This document shows positions 27,801-35,521 of a DNA stretch of 64,000 bases, one piece after another. Origin of the DNA: a virus; the IMG/VR virus record IMGVR_UViG_3300014914_000003, positions 62,001-126,000 of that record; one strand, given 5' to 3'. The notes beneath the pieces are model-generated. The model saw only the letters and a list, made by a program, of their open reading frames with translations, was not told where the DNA came from and made no database searches. The translations under genes and the position numbers were made by a program. How positions within the stretch are numbered: position 1 is the stretch's first letter; every line of letters begins with the position of its first letter.

Positions 27801-29942
27801 TAAACCTTCACCCTTAAACAAATTAGCCACACGAGGACCAATATTGGCAAAAACGTCATACCAGTCGCCCTCCCATTTACTCGCTGCGTCTTGAATACCT
27901 TCGATAGCAGTGGTGCCAATATTAGCAACTTCTTCACCTAATTGTTCTGGTGTATCGAGTTTGATATCTTCGACCTTGATGTCCCCGATTTTGCCTGCGG
28001 CCTCTTCGATAGCTTTTTGCATATCAATATCGGCAGCTTTATAAGCAGCATAACTCATCGCACCAAGTGCTAAGGTAATACCTGCTACAGCACCACCAAA
28101 TGGACCCAATGCCGCAAAAGCGCCAACTATACTTTTGCCCGATAGAACAGAAATAGCGACAGCCATGATACCAGCAGCCTTTGCTGTTTCGGCAGCAAAA
28201 ACTCCAGCAGAATTACCAGCCTCTTCCGCAGCTTCAGAGAAATGATCAGCAGCCAAAGCAACACCAGCAGCCACAGCCATCTGTGCCAGTGGCGAAGCAG
28301 CAGCACCTCTAAGTCCACCTGCAAGCCTACCTCCAACTCCACCAGCAGCAGCAGCACCTCCAGCCCCTAAACCGACACCACCAGCCAAACGTCTCTGCAC
28401 TCGTTCTCTGGCAGTAGCACCAGCTACGCCACCAGCACCGCCACCAGTCATCGCACCCATAACAGCGGGTATGCCACCACCAACGCTAACTGTACTCATG
28501 TAAGCCAAAGCCTTAGCGGTAGCACCAATTGAGACGGCAAGCAACTTGAATCCAGCAGCAAAACCGATGATTGTTGTGAGTGCTGGGATAACTGGTTTGA
28601 TGAAATCGAGGAACGAGACGAACGCCTTGCCAGCGGTTGTCACACCACGAATGACCGGAACGAACAGTGGCTCAGCAAGTGTTTGTACCAGCTTGTTGAA
28701 TTCCTGTACCAGAATATTCAGTTGTGCCTGGAGACCTTCTAGTCCCTGCTCAGCAATCTTTCCGAATTTCCCACTGGAGGCACCGGCAGTTCTCAGGGCG
28801 TCATCTAGGACATCGATGTTGCTGATCAAAGCAAGCAAACGAGAAATCTGTCGTCTACCACCAAGCTTGGTGCCGATTTCAATTCTATCTTGGATACTCG
28901 CAGTATCTCTAAGGGCGGCGGCAATGCGCTTGATGGCCTCAACAGGATTCCCGGCTTCGATTGCTTCAGATATACGAATACCCTTCCCCTCCAGGAAGCC
29001 TACGATCTTAGGATCGGCCAAACGAGAAGAAATGGTCTTCATAAAGGTGCCGACAGTCTCGGCACTTTCTCTTGTGGCTTGTCGAACCGTTGTAAACACA
29101 GATGCGAATTCTTTGAATGTTCCACCAATAGCTTCGAACGCAGCACCACCACGAGCAACACCCTTGGCAATATCTTCCGAAGATGCAGCGAACTTGTTAG
29201 ACAACGCTGTCATAACATCCAACACATCGGCTGTTGTCAAACCCTCAGTGTTAAATTGCTTTAGAGCGGCAATGGTACCTTCAATGGCGGCATCCATTGT
29301 TTCAAATGACGGTGTCAATGGAACCTTAGATAGTGCAGTCAGCGATTCTGTTAACTCGTCACCACGAAAACCAGCCTGAGACAACACCTTCCCAATACGA
29401 GCAATCTCACTTGCGGATGTACCAGTCGATGTAGCCAGACCAAGGATTGTATCTCGCATCCCACCCATCTGCTGTTCTGTCTGGCCAGTGATCTGCCGCA
29501 TCTTCAGCATCGCGGTGTCGAATTCAACTACCGCTGCGGTGGCCTTCGTGATACCACCAAGTGCAGCAAACGGAACAACAGTAGCAGCCAAGAACGCAGC
29601 ATATCGTTTACCAGCTATCTTTACCGATTCCCCAAAGCTGTCAGCCTTTGCTGCGGCAGCAGTCATGCCTGCGGCAGCTTTTTGTGTCGCACCGGCAGTC
29701 TTGCCCTGAGACGAAACGAGTTTGTTATTCGCCACAGTTACCTTGTCTGTTGCAGCAGCGAGTGTAGTAGCGGCGGCAGCTTGTGCCTTGACACCAGCGG
29801 CAATTCCACCCGCACCACCAGCGGCAGCGCCACCAGCGGCACCGGTAGTAACGGTACCCTGCATTTTAGACAGAGCAGCCTCGACCTTTTGCAGGCCGAG
29901 AATGTCCTGAATTCTAAGATTAACGTCAAGTACAAATGCCAC
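24885..29942 (-). CDS. Tail tape measure protein
   Basis: 1685 residues, with a GTG start after AGGAG. Residues about 140-330 are the TP901-type tape-measure core: FDTAMLKMRQITGQTEQQMG, then TSTGTSASEIARIGKVLSQA and a long helical region with EFASVFTTVRQATRESAETV. Hydrophobic spans near residues 460-490 and 560-680 fit membrane insertion during DNA entry. The C-terminal 500 residues are alanine/glutamine-rich coiled coil with IQQAASETRMAADATTRSTE-type heptads. At about 0.15 nm per residue the tail would be near 250 nm. The gene is preceded by two candidate chaperone genes and followed by tail-tip and fibre genes, the standard order. Confidence 0.9.
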   Translation of the reverse strand: MAFVLDVNLRIQDILGLQKVEAALSKMQGTVTTGAAGGAAAGGAGGIAAGVKAQAAAATTLAAATDKVTVANNKLVSSQGKTAGATQKAAAGMTAAAAKADSFGESVKIAGKRYAAFLAATVVPFAALGGITKATAAVVEFDTAMLKMRQITGQTEQQMGGMRDTILGLATSTGTSASEIARIGKVLSQAGFRGDELTESLTALSKVPLTPSFETMDAAIEGTIAALKQFNTEGLTTADVLDVMTALSNKFAASSEDIAKGVARGGAAFEAIGGTFKEFASVFTTVRQATRESAETVGTFMKTISSRLADPKIVGFLEGKGIRISEAIEAGNPVEAIKRIAAALRDTASIQDRIEIGTKLGGRRQISRLLALISNIDVLDDALRTAGASSGKFGKIAEQGLEGLQAQLNILVQEFNKLVQTLAEPLFVPVIRGVTTAGKAFVSFLDFIKPVIPALTTIIGFAAGFKLLAVSIGATAKALAYMSTVSVGGGIPAVMGAMTGGGAGGVAGATARERVQRRLAGGVGLGAGGAAAAGGVGGRLAGGLRGAAASPLAQMAVAAGVALAADHFSEAAEEAGNSAGVFAAETAKAAGIMAVAISVLSGKSIVGAFAALGPFGGAVAGITLALGAMSYAAYKAADIDMQKAIEEAAGKIGDIKVEDIKLDTPEQLGEEVANIGTTAIEGIQDAASKWEGDWYDVFANIGPRVANLFKGEGLVTVGDTEAQEILETIVGKNPELLNEILQRAVEEFGAGGLEAGFDQILTEAFGGNAEAAARVRQAMITQLGGLEKIAASIDQVQMDVKVTKLANAIEKASSDFERLHVPVQLSHELGLLSDAVGNAARSIQTNVETFDKLSQLVGQDVSVAKPGGEYTREAVEEIARTGKMGDFLDLSQFEELKGFTTDMARVGTALEEFMKSMIKSKANADSLRSLLGDPQVDPFDVLEDYIDKFIEEYPEQIPPEAEAAFRAAAANLGGQLKGMLVDQAGVVMDSESIQKAFQDVLGKQQPFYEAAIDTFKTWMDAQAQQLNLALAGEELLAGVDVGTSELGDTIIRSFQNAMQLAGLDIQFPPGFAMGFVDANDVMIDLAQNGDVVGEVLKQYEESYNRHAELNRKVAEAQKTGEGASRGLQQAAIDSATEVLNLQVALAQLAKMAQMAPQALSEQQEERRGLGYDFNEEWAAQAAENLASSSKQMSELISRQRQFIEAQAAIDVAQAFEEPADIFAQALRESASAVKAFTSSLTKQDLERGAGALDTKVTPEGRVYTERRHVPEARRTEQQRTMDQRNLQSALFGGDMGRVMETMLQAAASTAESKVLGQLNRGQQDQASANIELAESFREFKGFIYDIPKMIQDSGLDPAEVAKAAAESLRSQAQEPGIREVEHIGALNRSLNDLSNSLQSMIERPEVARQPEELVPQLTPAMQDYLRSLTPAAQQPMGEQEAAPRAFEDISASAADIQQAASETRMAADATTRSTEEMRTASTDMRTGGTDMVVASQGMNESVGQMQAIADAQREALAGQQEAAAGGAGGEGAREAISQTTEAVNALGDRVDSVAMAIEAQTQQEADRAASGQKKPLEVLGLDDNTEAIAANNEVIDKSQESMGNLNEGMARVAGAMEEGIGIDIETMSDIKVDVSGVGAAAKEFTADFEAVATRVAKAEINAVLQHLARSAGSSEAANAFESALT

Positions 29943-29955
29943 TTACATCACGCTC

Positions 29956-30894
29956 CTAACCCTTTTGCTTTGCAGTGATCTTCTTCCTGGTTCCTTTCTT
30001 GGTAGAAGCCCTCTTCTTCTTAGCCTTCGGCTTCGTCTGCTTCCTTGGCTTTCCCCCTATCTCACCAATGACGATTGGGTCTCCGGTCTCATCATCGATA
30101 AACGGTTGTGAAACATCTACCAATAGATTGCCATGTTCATCAACCGGACGACCAAAAGTGTCTACCATCTGACCCTCTTTGTTGATGTAACGTCCATCCT
30201 TATTGACCAATCGACCATATCTGTCTGTGGTAACTCCATCTGCCCCGATATATCGCCCATCGTCGTCGATCATCTTGGCGTCCTTGAGCCACTGCATCTC
30301 GAACATGTTCTTATGTACATTGCCCTCAAGGCCATATACCATGTTGGCAAGAGTCTTCGCACAAGCGGTCACAGCCACCTCGTCTTGACGATCAACATAT
30401 TCTGAATGGTTCTTGAAGAAAGGGGCACCAGTATCGGCAAATACGCAACACTTTACCAGCAGGAACTCAAAGCGAAAGTTCTCAGCCTGAGATTCTACTG
30501 TCGCAGAATCAAACTGTTGCCGCTTCGCGTGTTTCTCCATAATCAACTGTCGCTTCTCGGCCATCTGAAGAGCTATTGCCCTTCCTTCAGAAACTTTGAT
30601 ACCACCCTTTTTGAGCATCAACTCGTGAGCACGAATTTCCAACGCCAACTTCTCTACTTCGATAGCGTCGTCCATCGTCCAAACACCTAGCTTAGCCAGA
30701 TACTCTTCGAGTTCAGCCCTGAGCATCAATCGCTTAGCAGGGTTCTGAGCCCCCTGACGCATCAATGCGGCCATCCGTAGATTGTAGGCCATATTAGCTT
30801 CCTGGCCGATCTTGTTTGTTGGACGAATCACTGCCAACTTGAGTGGCTTGTCCTCAACATCTACCGTATCGACAACTGTCCTTTTACTGTCCAT
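29956..30894 (-). CDS. Tail assembly protein, chaperone candidate
   Basis: 312 residues from the ATG at 30894, with GGAGG eight bases upstream. The N-terminal two-thirds is mostly helical and basic/acidic (LRAELEEYLAKLGVWTMDDA). It includes FLLVKCCVFADTGAPFFKN, a segment I associate with tail-chaperone-like proteins. Residues about 225-270 repeat a DGRY-x-x-x-DG-x-x-x-D-x-x-GR-x-V unit (DGRYIGADGVTTDRYGRLVN, then GRYINKEGQMVDTFGRPVD). The C-terminus is a lysine-rich tail (KPKAKKKRASTKKGTRKKIT). The gene lies between a short overlapping gene and the tape measure, where tail chaperones normally sit. It overlaps the previous gene by 11 bases in another frame. Confidence 0.55.
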   Translation of the reverse strand: MDSKRTVVDTVDVEDKPLKLAVIRPTNKIGQEANMAYNLRMAALMRQGAQNPAKRLMLRAELEEYLAKLGVWTMDDAIEVEKLALEIRAHELMLKKGGIKVSEGRAIALQMAEKRQLIMEKHAKRQQFDSATVESQAENFRFEFLLVKCCVFADTGAPFFKNHSEYVDRQDEVAVTACAKTLANMVYGLEGNVHKNMFEMQWLKDAKMIDDDGRYIGADGVTTDRYGRLVNKDGRYINKEGQMVDTFGRPVDEHGNLLVDVSQPFIDDETGDPIVIGEIGGKPRKQTKPKAKKKRASTKKGTRKKITAKQKG

Positions 30895-31252
30895 CGGTTG
30901 TTCCTCCAAAACCCATCCGGTATCCTTCGAACTCGACCTTATGCAGATCGATTTCCATCCCCAGGGCACGCGCCTGGGCATTTCCCTTGTCGAGAATGTT
31001 CTTGCGAACTTGCTCCCAACGTATCCTATTGGCTTTTTGTTCTGGGGTAAGCTTCTCTTCTGGTAGGTTGTGACCCCAAACATCAAAACCAAACGTATTC
31101 TCGAACTCAGCCAAAGCAGAAATAAAGCAAGTCCTAAACTTCTTACTTGCAATTCTCTTGAGACGATCTCGTGAATCTTGAGCGATCCGTCCACGATGCG
31201 CCTCTTTCTGCCTTCGCCGCAGTGCTGCTAATTCTTCCTCTTTCCTAGACAT
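30884..31252 (-). CDS. Small tail-assembly protein, partner of the next gene
   Basis: 122 residues from the ATG at 31252 (MSRKEEELAALRRRQKEAHR), preceded by AAGGGGATAGGA; the longer ORF to 31288 runs into the previous gene. The first 40 residues are a charged helix, followed by FRTCFISALAEFENTFGFDV and a WGHNLPEEK loop. The pair of short plus longer ORF before the tape measure mimics the lambda G/G-T arrangement, but the second ORF has its own Shine-Dalgarno and is in the +1 frame. No definite family recognised. Confidence 0.5.
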   Translation of the reverse strand: MSRKEEELAALRRRQKEAHRGRIAQDSRDRLKRIASKKFRTCFISALAEFENTFGFDVWGHNLPEEKLTPEQKANRIRWEQVRKNILDKGNAQARALGMEIDLHKVEFEGYRMGFGGTTDGQ

Positions 31253-31262
31253 TCCTATCCCC

Positions 31263-32345
31263 TTACTTGCGACTAATGTCCTTGACATGCTTCCTCTGCC
31301 TCTCCATTAGTTGCTGCCTCATCTCACCTTGGCTGTCTGGCATATCTTGTTCCCGAACGACACCCTTATTGGCGATGATCTTTTGCTTTGCCTTTAACTG
31401 AGCACGAGTCGCAGGATTATTCATGTTGTAAACTCGCTGAGCACCTTCTCTGTCTGCCATAATGAACTCTTCGTTACGACCGGGCTTCAGCGATTTCGGA
31501 GCCATACCTGCCTGTGTCTTACCTTCGATCTTTTCACCTTGGCGGATAAACCAAGAATCCAACAGATCATCATCTGCAATGATATCCTTGGCTGGTCGCT
31601 CGAAAGCCCCGTGGACTGAGTCATAAATGGTAGACCAGTAGGCCAATTCTCGTTGGTTCAAAGACCAGCTTGCGACCGGCCCATCGAACAATTCATTGGT
31701 TGCCTTAGCAACCTCCCAATAAGCCCTCCACTGAACAGACCGTGCCACCTCACGAATGACACTTACAGAGATACGAGACCTATGGAAAAACAGTTCGCAT
31801 AGCTGTGTTATCATGGCGTTGTCGTTACAATCTTCGAAACTCTTCTCTGTCGGCCACACCGGCTCACCATCTTCGGTTTCCGTAATCCTACCTACTAAGT
31901 AGCGTTGTTGACAAACTTCGGCAGTGGCTTCGGCGCTGTTCTGTAGTAGGTTGTGTTTCTGATTGAGGCGACTGACGAAAGCTTTCTCTGCCCGACGCAA
32001 AAGAGAGCGTGCTGCTTCCAGCTTCGTTCTGTTGAACAAGAAATCCAACAACCCCCTACGGATCGTGTGGATGTCTTTCTCAAGCCCTGCCATCTCTTCA
32101 TCGGTTTCAACATTCCATTGTCCGAGAGAAATAAGGCTTTCAAGTATTTCGTTTTCAGGAGGTAGGCCAACCAGAGCAGCGCGTTGACGCTCGGCCTCGT
32201 AGACCATAGCGGCTTTTGCCTGTTCTTTGGGCGTGGGGGGTCGCAGCAGAAATGAGACCAATTGGTCATCCTGGGTGCTGACAGCCGCTGGGGTGTACCC
32301 CCAACTTATTCTTGCAATAAGCCGTTCTATTGCGGCTGAATCCAT
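31263..32345 (-). CDS. Virion/tail assembly protein, unknown family
   Basis: 360 residues from the ATG at 32345 (MDSAAIERLIARISWGYTPA), with GGGAAGG upstream. The protein is helical, with YWEVAKATNELFDGPVASWS and a long central coiled segment (NRTKLEAARSLLRRAEKAFV). The last 60 residues are basic (QLMERQRKHVKDISRK). It leads the operon that includes the tape measure, directly after a class A promoter. Location suggests a tail or neck assembly factor; no motif fixes it. Confidence 0.4.
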   Translation of the reverse strand: MDSAAIERLIARISWGYTPAAVSTQDDQLVSFLLRPPTPKEQAKAAMVYEAERQRAALVGLPPENEILESLISLGQWNVETDEEMAGLEKDIHTIRRGLLDFLFNRTKLEAARSLLRRAEKAFVSRLNQKHNLLQNSAEATAEVCQQRYLVGRITETEDGEPVWPTEKSFEDCNDNAMITQLCELFFHRSRISVSVIREVARSVQWRAYWEVAKATNELFDGPVASWSLNQRELAYWSTIYDSVHGAFERPAKDIIADDDLLDSWFIRQGEKIEGKTQAGMAPKSLKPGRNEEFIMADREGAQRVYNMNNPATRAQLKAKQKIIANKGVVREQDMPDSQGEMRQQLMERQRKHVKDISRK

Positions 32346-32417
32346 CTCGCACCTTCCCAGTCCCAAAAATTTCAGTGGCACTGTCTGTCCAGACCTAAGT
32401 CGATCCTATCCTACCAA

Positions 32418-32428
32418 TATTATACACC
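32418..32428 (-). promoter_or_regulatory. Class A promoter motif overlapping an endonuclease-relic stop
   Basis: Minus-strand GGTGTATAATA, 73 bases before the ATG at 32345. GGT GTA TAA is also the last two codons and stop of the HNH relic at 32420-32497. Confidence 0.6.
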
Positions 32429-32497
32429 AGATTGATGGGGACAGATACCACCGTTGCTGTGTTTACCGATATTACAATTATAGCACAACGTCTGACG
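32420..32497 (-). pseudogene. C-terminal relic of an HNH endonuclease
   Basis: Residues RQTLCYNCNIGKHSNGGICP are followed by HQSGV and a TAA stop. The LCYNCN-x-GK...NGGICP pattern matches the end of the intact HNH protein at 42332 (LCFNCNMKKYLTGG). The reading frame upstream goes through a run of nine C (32498-32506) and loses all similarity, so only the last 25 codons remain. Confidence 0.65.
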
Positions 32498-32564
32498 CCC
32501 CCCCCCTCCGGGTTCAAACCGAATTACAGACCATTCAGCGGTACCCTCCAATGCGCACAAAAAA

Positions 32565-32592
32565 ACCGGACAGCCTTGTTGGACCATCCGGT
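32565..32592 (-). terminator. Terminator of the accessory-island transcript
   Basis: Minus-strand stem ACCGGA ... TCCGGT with the loop between, followed by seven T. It closes the unit that contains the radical SAM, RNA ligase and HNH genes and the tRNA relic. Confidence 0.65.
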
Positions 32593-32666
32593 TCTGTGTT
32601 CCCGTGTACCTGAATCTACACAGTCCACCCCAAGACACGCGCTCTCACCGACTGAGCTACCGACCC
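32593..32666 (-). pseudogene. Degenerate tRNA (5' half only)
   Basis: The minus strand begins GGGTCGGTAGCTCAGTCGGT, then GAGAGC: a 7-base acceptor arm and a perfect D-arm, close to the tRNA-Trp at 35352. Downstream, no five-pair anticodon stem forms, no TTC-type T-loop appears, and no 3' strand complements the acceptor. The TAG at tRNA positions 8-10 is also the stop codon of the HNH gene ending at 32657. Confidence 0.45.
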
Positions 32667-33082
32667 TCTTCTCGCTCGTGGTGATGCCTCAATATATGAC
32701 AATTGGCACATCTTACATCACACTTAGCCATCTCTTCAAACAGAGTCTTCAAACTAAGGCCCTGTGTTGCCATCCTGGAAATATCACCATCCTTGGTTCC
32801 ACGAACATGATCAAATTGTAGAACCACCGGATTCGCTTCTTCACAATCAACACAAGGATGCGATTGCAGATACTTCAGTACCTCTTCGTGGTTGATCCTC
32901 CGCTGTCTATCCGAAAACACCCTGGCACGATTCTTGTAGGCCCCCTTGTTCTTTGCATAGTGATCCCGGCTCATCGTGTTCGTACACTCTCTGCGTCTCT
33001 TGTGACGAATCCTCTTTGCCCTATTCGCAAAGTTGAACTCTCTGGCCGGTTTTGCCTTACCGCATTTTTGACAGATTTTCAT
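32657..33082 (-). CDS. HNH endonuclease (zinc-finger type)
   Basis: 141 residues. N-terminal knuckle CQKCGKAKPAREF, a basic helix (RIRHKRRRECTNTMSRDHY), then the nuclease: YLQSHPCVDCEEANPVVLQF, DHVRG with the catalytic DH, and CDVRCANCH as the second cysteine pair. It resembles the small free-standing HNH proteins of many phages and is the closest intact relative of the broken copy at 38077. It starts two bases after the RNA-ligase stop. Its C-terminal codons and TAG run into the 5' arm of the tRNA relic, so insertion beside or into a tRNA gene is likely. Confidence 0.8.
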   Translation of the reverse strand: MKICQKCGKAKPAREFNFANRAKRIRHKRRRECTNTMSRDHYAKNKGAYKNRARVFSDRQRRINHEEVLKYLQSHPCVDCEEANPVVLQFDHVRGTKDGDISRMATQGLSLKTLFEEMAKCDVRCANCHILRHHHEREEGR

Positions 33083-33083
33083 A

Positions 33084-34133
33084 TCAGCCCTCGATCACAT
33101 TCTTGTGAGGACGAATCCGCTTCATGACATACGCATCCAGCCACCCATATTGTCCGTCCAGCATAGCAAACATTGCTGGTTGATGGAACATCTTCTGTGC
33201 TCGCTGCGCGAAAGCCGCCCGGTCTGGTTGATCCCCTATCCGACCAAACTGCTCTTGGACCTCAGACAAAACATCCTGATACTGTTGAGATAAAGCAGCA
33301 GCAATAGCATCTAGGACGCAATGGTAATCGACATCCACAATACTCCACACCTCTTCGGGCACCCTCCCGTCAACCATCGTATTCCAAATCGCCAACGGCG
33401 TCAGGTTCATCAACAGGTCGCTGCGTCGGAAGTAATCCTCCGACTTGATCTTGACCCGTAGGCCATTATCGAATCGGATGACAAAACCTTCAAGCTCAGC
33501 CCCAGAAACCGTCTTGATCTGCCCCCGACAGTACCTCAGCCATTCCTTGTCATACGACTCGGCAAGTGTGAAACCGAACTCCCGACTCCACTCTTCGACC
33601 TGTCCCCAGTCATACTCTTCGCCTGTATGGCGGTTGTAAGCCGCCAGGAGCACTAGGTCTTCCAGGTCACCGTAGTCTACGACGATACGGGTCGCAGGAC
33701 AGATAAGTTCAAACACCAAGGTCACCTCATCGGGTAGCCCAGTCAGATCGTACCTCTTCAGGAACTCTGTAGCCCAGACGGCACCCGTGCTCTTGAATGA
33801 CCCTCTTGTGGCAATCCGATGCTGCCCCTCATGACGATAAAGGATACCAAGCCACCCGTCGTATTTCTTGAAGATACGGAATCCATCATGCCAGGGAAGC
33901 GCCCACTCCTGGGTGTCTCTTCGCTGGTTCATGTTGAAGAACTTAGGAAATGGCCGTGCCACTACCTTTCCTGTCTTGCGATCGAAGATGATCCCCCGGC
34001 TATTCAGCGTGAGATCATTCCAAGTCTTACACCAGTTGGTGTAGCTGTAGATGCGCATATCGCCCAGATCGTCGCACCGAAGCAATCGCTCAGCTACAAG
34101 CTTGTTTCGATCTTCTATGAAATCATACTTCAT
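33084..34133 (-). CDS. T4 RNA ligase 1-like protein
   Basis: 349 residues. The nucleotidyltransferase motifs appear in order: motif I KKYDGWLG with the adenylated lysine at residue 90, TRGSF (109-113), motif III FELICP (141-146), motif IV EGFVIRF (215-221) and motif V VKIK (227-230). The N-terminal PFPKFFN segment (61-67) is typical of the Rnl1 group. The remaining C-terminal 110 residues are helical. It joins 5'-phosphate and 3'-hydroxyl RNA ends using ATP. In T4 the enzyme reseals tRNAs cut by host anticodon nucleases, and here it lies near a tRNA cluster. It overlaps the radical SAM gene by four bases. Confidence 0.88.
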   Translation of the reverse strand: MKYDFIEDRNKLVAERLLRCDDLGDMRIYSYTNWCKTWNDLTLNSRGIIFDRKTGKVVARPFPKFFNMNQRRDTQEWALPWHDGFRIFKKYDGWLGILYRHEGQHRIATRGSFKSTGAVWATEFLKRYDLTGLPDEVTLVFELICPATRIVVDYGDLEDLVLLAAYNRHTGEEYDWGQVEEWSREFGFTLAESYDKEWLRYCRGQIKTVSGAELEGFVIRFDNGLRVKIKSEDYFRRSDLLMNLTPLAIWNTMVDGRVPEEVWSIVDVDYHCVLDAIAAALSQQYQDVLSEVQEQFGRIGDQPDRAAFAQRAQKMFHQPAMFAMLDGQYGWLDAYVMKRIRPHKNVIEG

Positions 34134-35110
34134 ACCGTCACCTCAACTGGGTGTGCGGCACTGGCTGTATCATTATAAGCAACACACACATCAAGACAGT
34201 TTTTTGCACAGATTGGATCAGCACCGCTATCGTGCTCTAGAATCCAACGTAGCCGATCCGCTCTCATGTTCGGCCCAACCTCTCCGATTGGGTCTCCACC
34301 TTCGCGTAGGTGGATAATGCACGGGAAGTGCCACTTGCCAGCGACAGCCATGTCGTCCAGGGCCAGCCAACACTTGCGACAGTTCCCGTCACAAATACCA
34401 CGTACATTCTGACCAGCGTTGAGATTGCCAATCCGGTACTTCAGGATAGGATACTTGTCGAGAATCTCATTTGGCAAATCAGCAAGATTCGTCAGAGCCT
34501 TGTTGTACTGTGCTGCTGGGATGACGCGGATGTCAGAAACCCCTAGACTGTCTACGAACAGAACCGCCTCAACACACTGATCAACGTTGGCCTCCGTGAA
34601 TACCATTCCAACCGTCACATAAGTGATCTTGCTCAAAGTGCGAATCGATTCAACAGCTTTCGCCCATGCGCCCTTCACACCACCAGCCATGTCTGTGCCG
34701 ACAGCGCAGCATCCACCGTCAAGGCTAATAGAAAAGTCGTTTACACCGGCCCCTACCAATGCCAAGTATGTCTCAAGTTTTGCTGTTCCGTTGGTAGAGA
34801 TTGCAATGCGTTCAACCCCGCCTCCGCGGCATCGATCGACCAACTTGCCAAGCCCCTTGTATAGAGTAGGTTCTCCACCAGAGAACCGAACGTTCTTTAG
34901 CCCTTGGGCGATCCAGAGGTCAACTGTTTTGAGCGCCTGTTTGAACGGCATATCTCCACGAATCTCCGGTCTTACACCACGGCAATACGGGCACCGTAGG
35001 TTACAGCGATCAGTAAGGATCAACTCACATCGCTGCAACGGAGAGGTGTCGCTAGCGTTCATCGCACGCTTGTCAGATAGCGTATAGAATCCAATGTCTT
35101 CAAGCTTCAT
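34130..35110 (-). CDS. Radical SAM protein with SPASM-like C-terminal cysteines
   Basis: 326 residues from the ATG at 35110, which has GGAGG nine bases upstream; the longer ORF would include a tRNA. The 4Fe-4S site is CNLRCPYC (cysteines 36, 40, 43), followed by SGGEP (77-81) and a GVNDFSISLDGG segment, typical of the fold. Two clusters of extra cysteines sit near the end (CDGNCRKC about 246-254, then CAKNCLDVC at about 301-309), which look like auxiliary Fe-S ligands as in SPASM/twitch proteins. Substrates of that group include peptides and RNA, but no partner peptide is evident. It is translationally coupled to RNA ligase and flanked by tRNA-Tyr, so RNA modification is a fair hypothesis. 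Confidence 0.8.
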   Translation of the reverse strand: MKLEDIGFYTLSDKRAMNASDTSPLQRCELILTDRCNLRCPYCRGVRPEIRGDMPFKQALKTVDLWIAQGLKNVRFSGGEPTLYKGLGKLVDRCRGGGVERIAISTNGTAKLETYLALVGAGVNDFSISLDGGCCAVGTDMAGGVKGAWAKAVESIRTLSKITYVTVGMVFTEANVDQCVEAVLFVDSLGVSDIRVIPAAQYNKALTNLADLPNEILDKYPILKYRIGNLNAGQNVRGICDGNCRKCWLALDDMAVAGKWHFPCIIHLREGGDPIGEVGPNMRADRLRWILEHDSGADPICAKNCLDVCVAYNDTASAAHPVEVTV

Positions 35111-35128
35111 GACAACCTCCTTCACTAC

Positions 35129-35212
35129 TGGGCTGGGCGGGACTCGAACCTGCACGCCCCCGAAGGGAACCGCGTTTACAGCGCGGCGGGCCACCAATTG
35201 CCCAACCTACCC
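35129..35212 (-). tRNA. tRNA-Tyr (GTA)
   Basis: 84 nt. Acceptor GGGTAGG / CCAGCCC (one A-A mismatch), anticodon stem CCGCG / CGCGG with loop CTGTAAA, and a long variable arm as in bacterial tRNA-Tyr. T-arm around GGTTCGAGTCC. 3' CCA not encoded. Confidence 0.85.
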
Positions 35213-35265
35213 TACTGCAACTTCCTTTTTCTTCCGATCCTAGTTTACCCTGCCTATGTTTTCAA

Positions 35266-35349
35266 TGGCCTCGGCTGGATTCGAACCAGCACGCCCTTTC
35301 GGACACGGACATTTGAAATCCGCACGTCTACCATTTCCGTCACGAGGCC
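35266..35349 (-). tRNA. tRNA-Leu (CAA)
   Basis: 84 nt with a perfect acceptor (GGCCTCG / CGAGGCC), a long variable arm and T-arm GCTGG TTCGAAT CCAGC. Anticodon loop TTCAAAT on stem CGGAT / GTCCG. Reads UUG. Confidence 0.88.
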
Positions 35350-35351
35350 AA

Positions 35352-35424
35352 CGGGCTGGGAAGGATTCGAACCCTCAACTTTCGGCTTTGGAAACCGACG
35401 CTCTTCCAATTGAACTACCGACCC
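35352..35424 (-). tRNA. tRNA-Trp (CCA)
   Basis: 73 nt. Anticodon stem TCGGT / GCCGA with loop TTCCAAA, T-arm GGGTTCGAATCC, and acceptor GGGTCGG with CCAGCCC (one wobble, one mismatch). Two bases separate it from tRNA-Leu(CAA). Confidence 0.85.
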
Positions 35425-35428
35425 ACAA

Positions 35429-35510
35429 TGCCCCAGGCAGGAGTCGAACCTGCAACCCTTTCGAGACTGGTTTCTAGGACCAGCGCGTCTGCCAGTTCCG
35501 CCACTGGGGC
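35429..35510 (-). tRNA. tRNA-Leu (TAG)
   Basis: 82 nt. Acceptor GCCCCAG / CTGGGGC, anticodon stem CTGGT / ACCAG with loop CCTAGAA, a long variable arm, and T-arm GCAGG TTCGACT CCTGC. Reads CUA and, by wobble, other CUN codons. Confidence 0.88.
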
Positions 35511-35521
35511 TTTTGTCGAGA

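Noticed and set aside
29682-29978. Long plus-strand ORFs antisense to the tape measure, capsid and fibre genes.
   Set aside because: They mirror codon bias of the minus-strand genes, lack Shine-Dalgarno sites and have low-complexity products.
30884-30914. In-phase slippery heptamer GGGTTTT at the end of the gene before the tape-measure chaperone (G-GGT-TTT).
   Set aside because: A -1 shift there leads to a stop after about 14 codons. The following gene is in the +1 frame and has its own GGAGG and ATG, so a G-GT type fusion is not supported.
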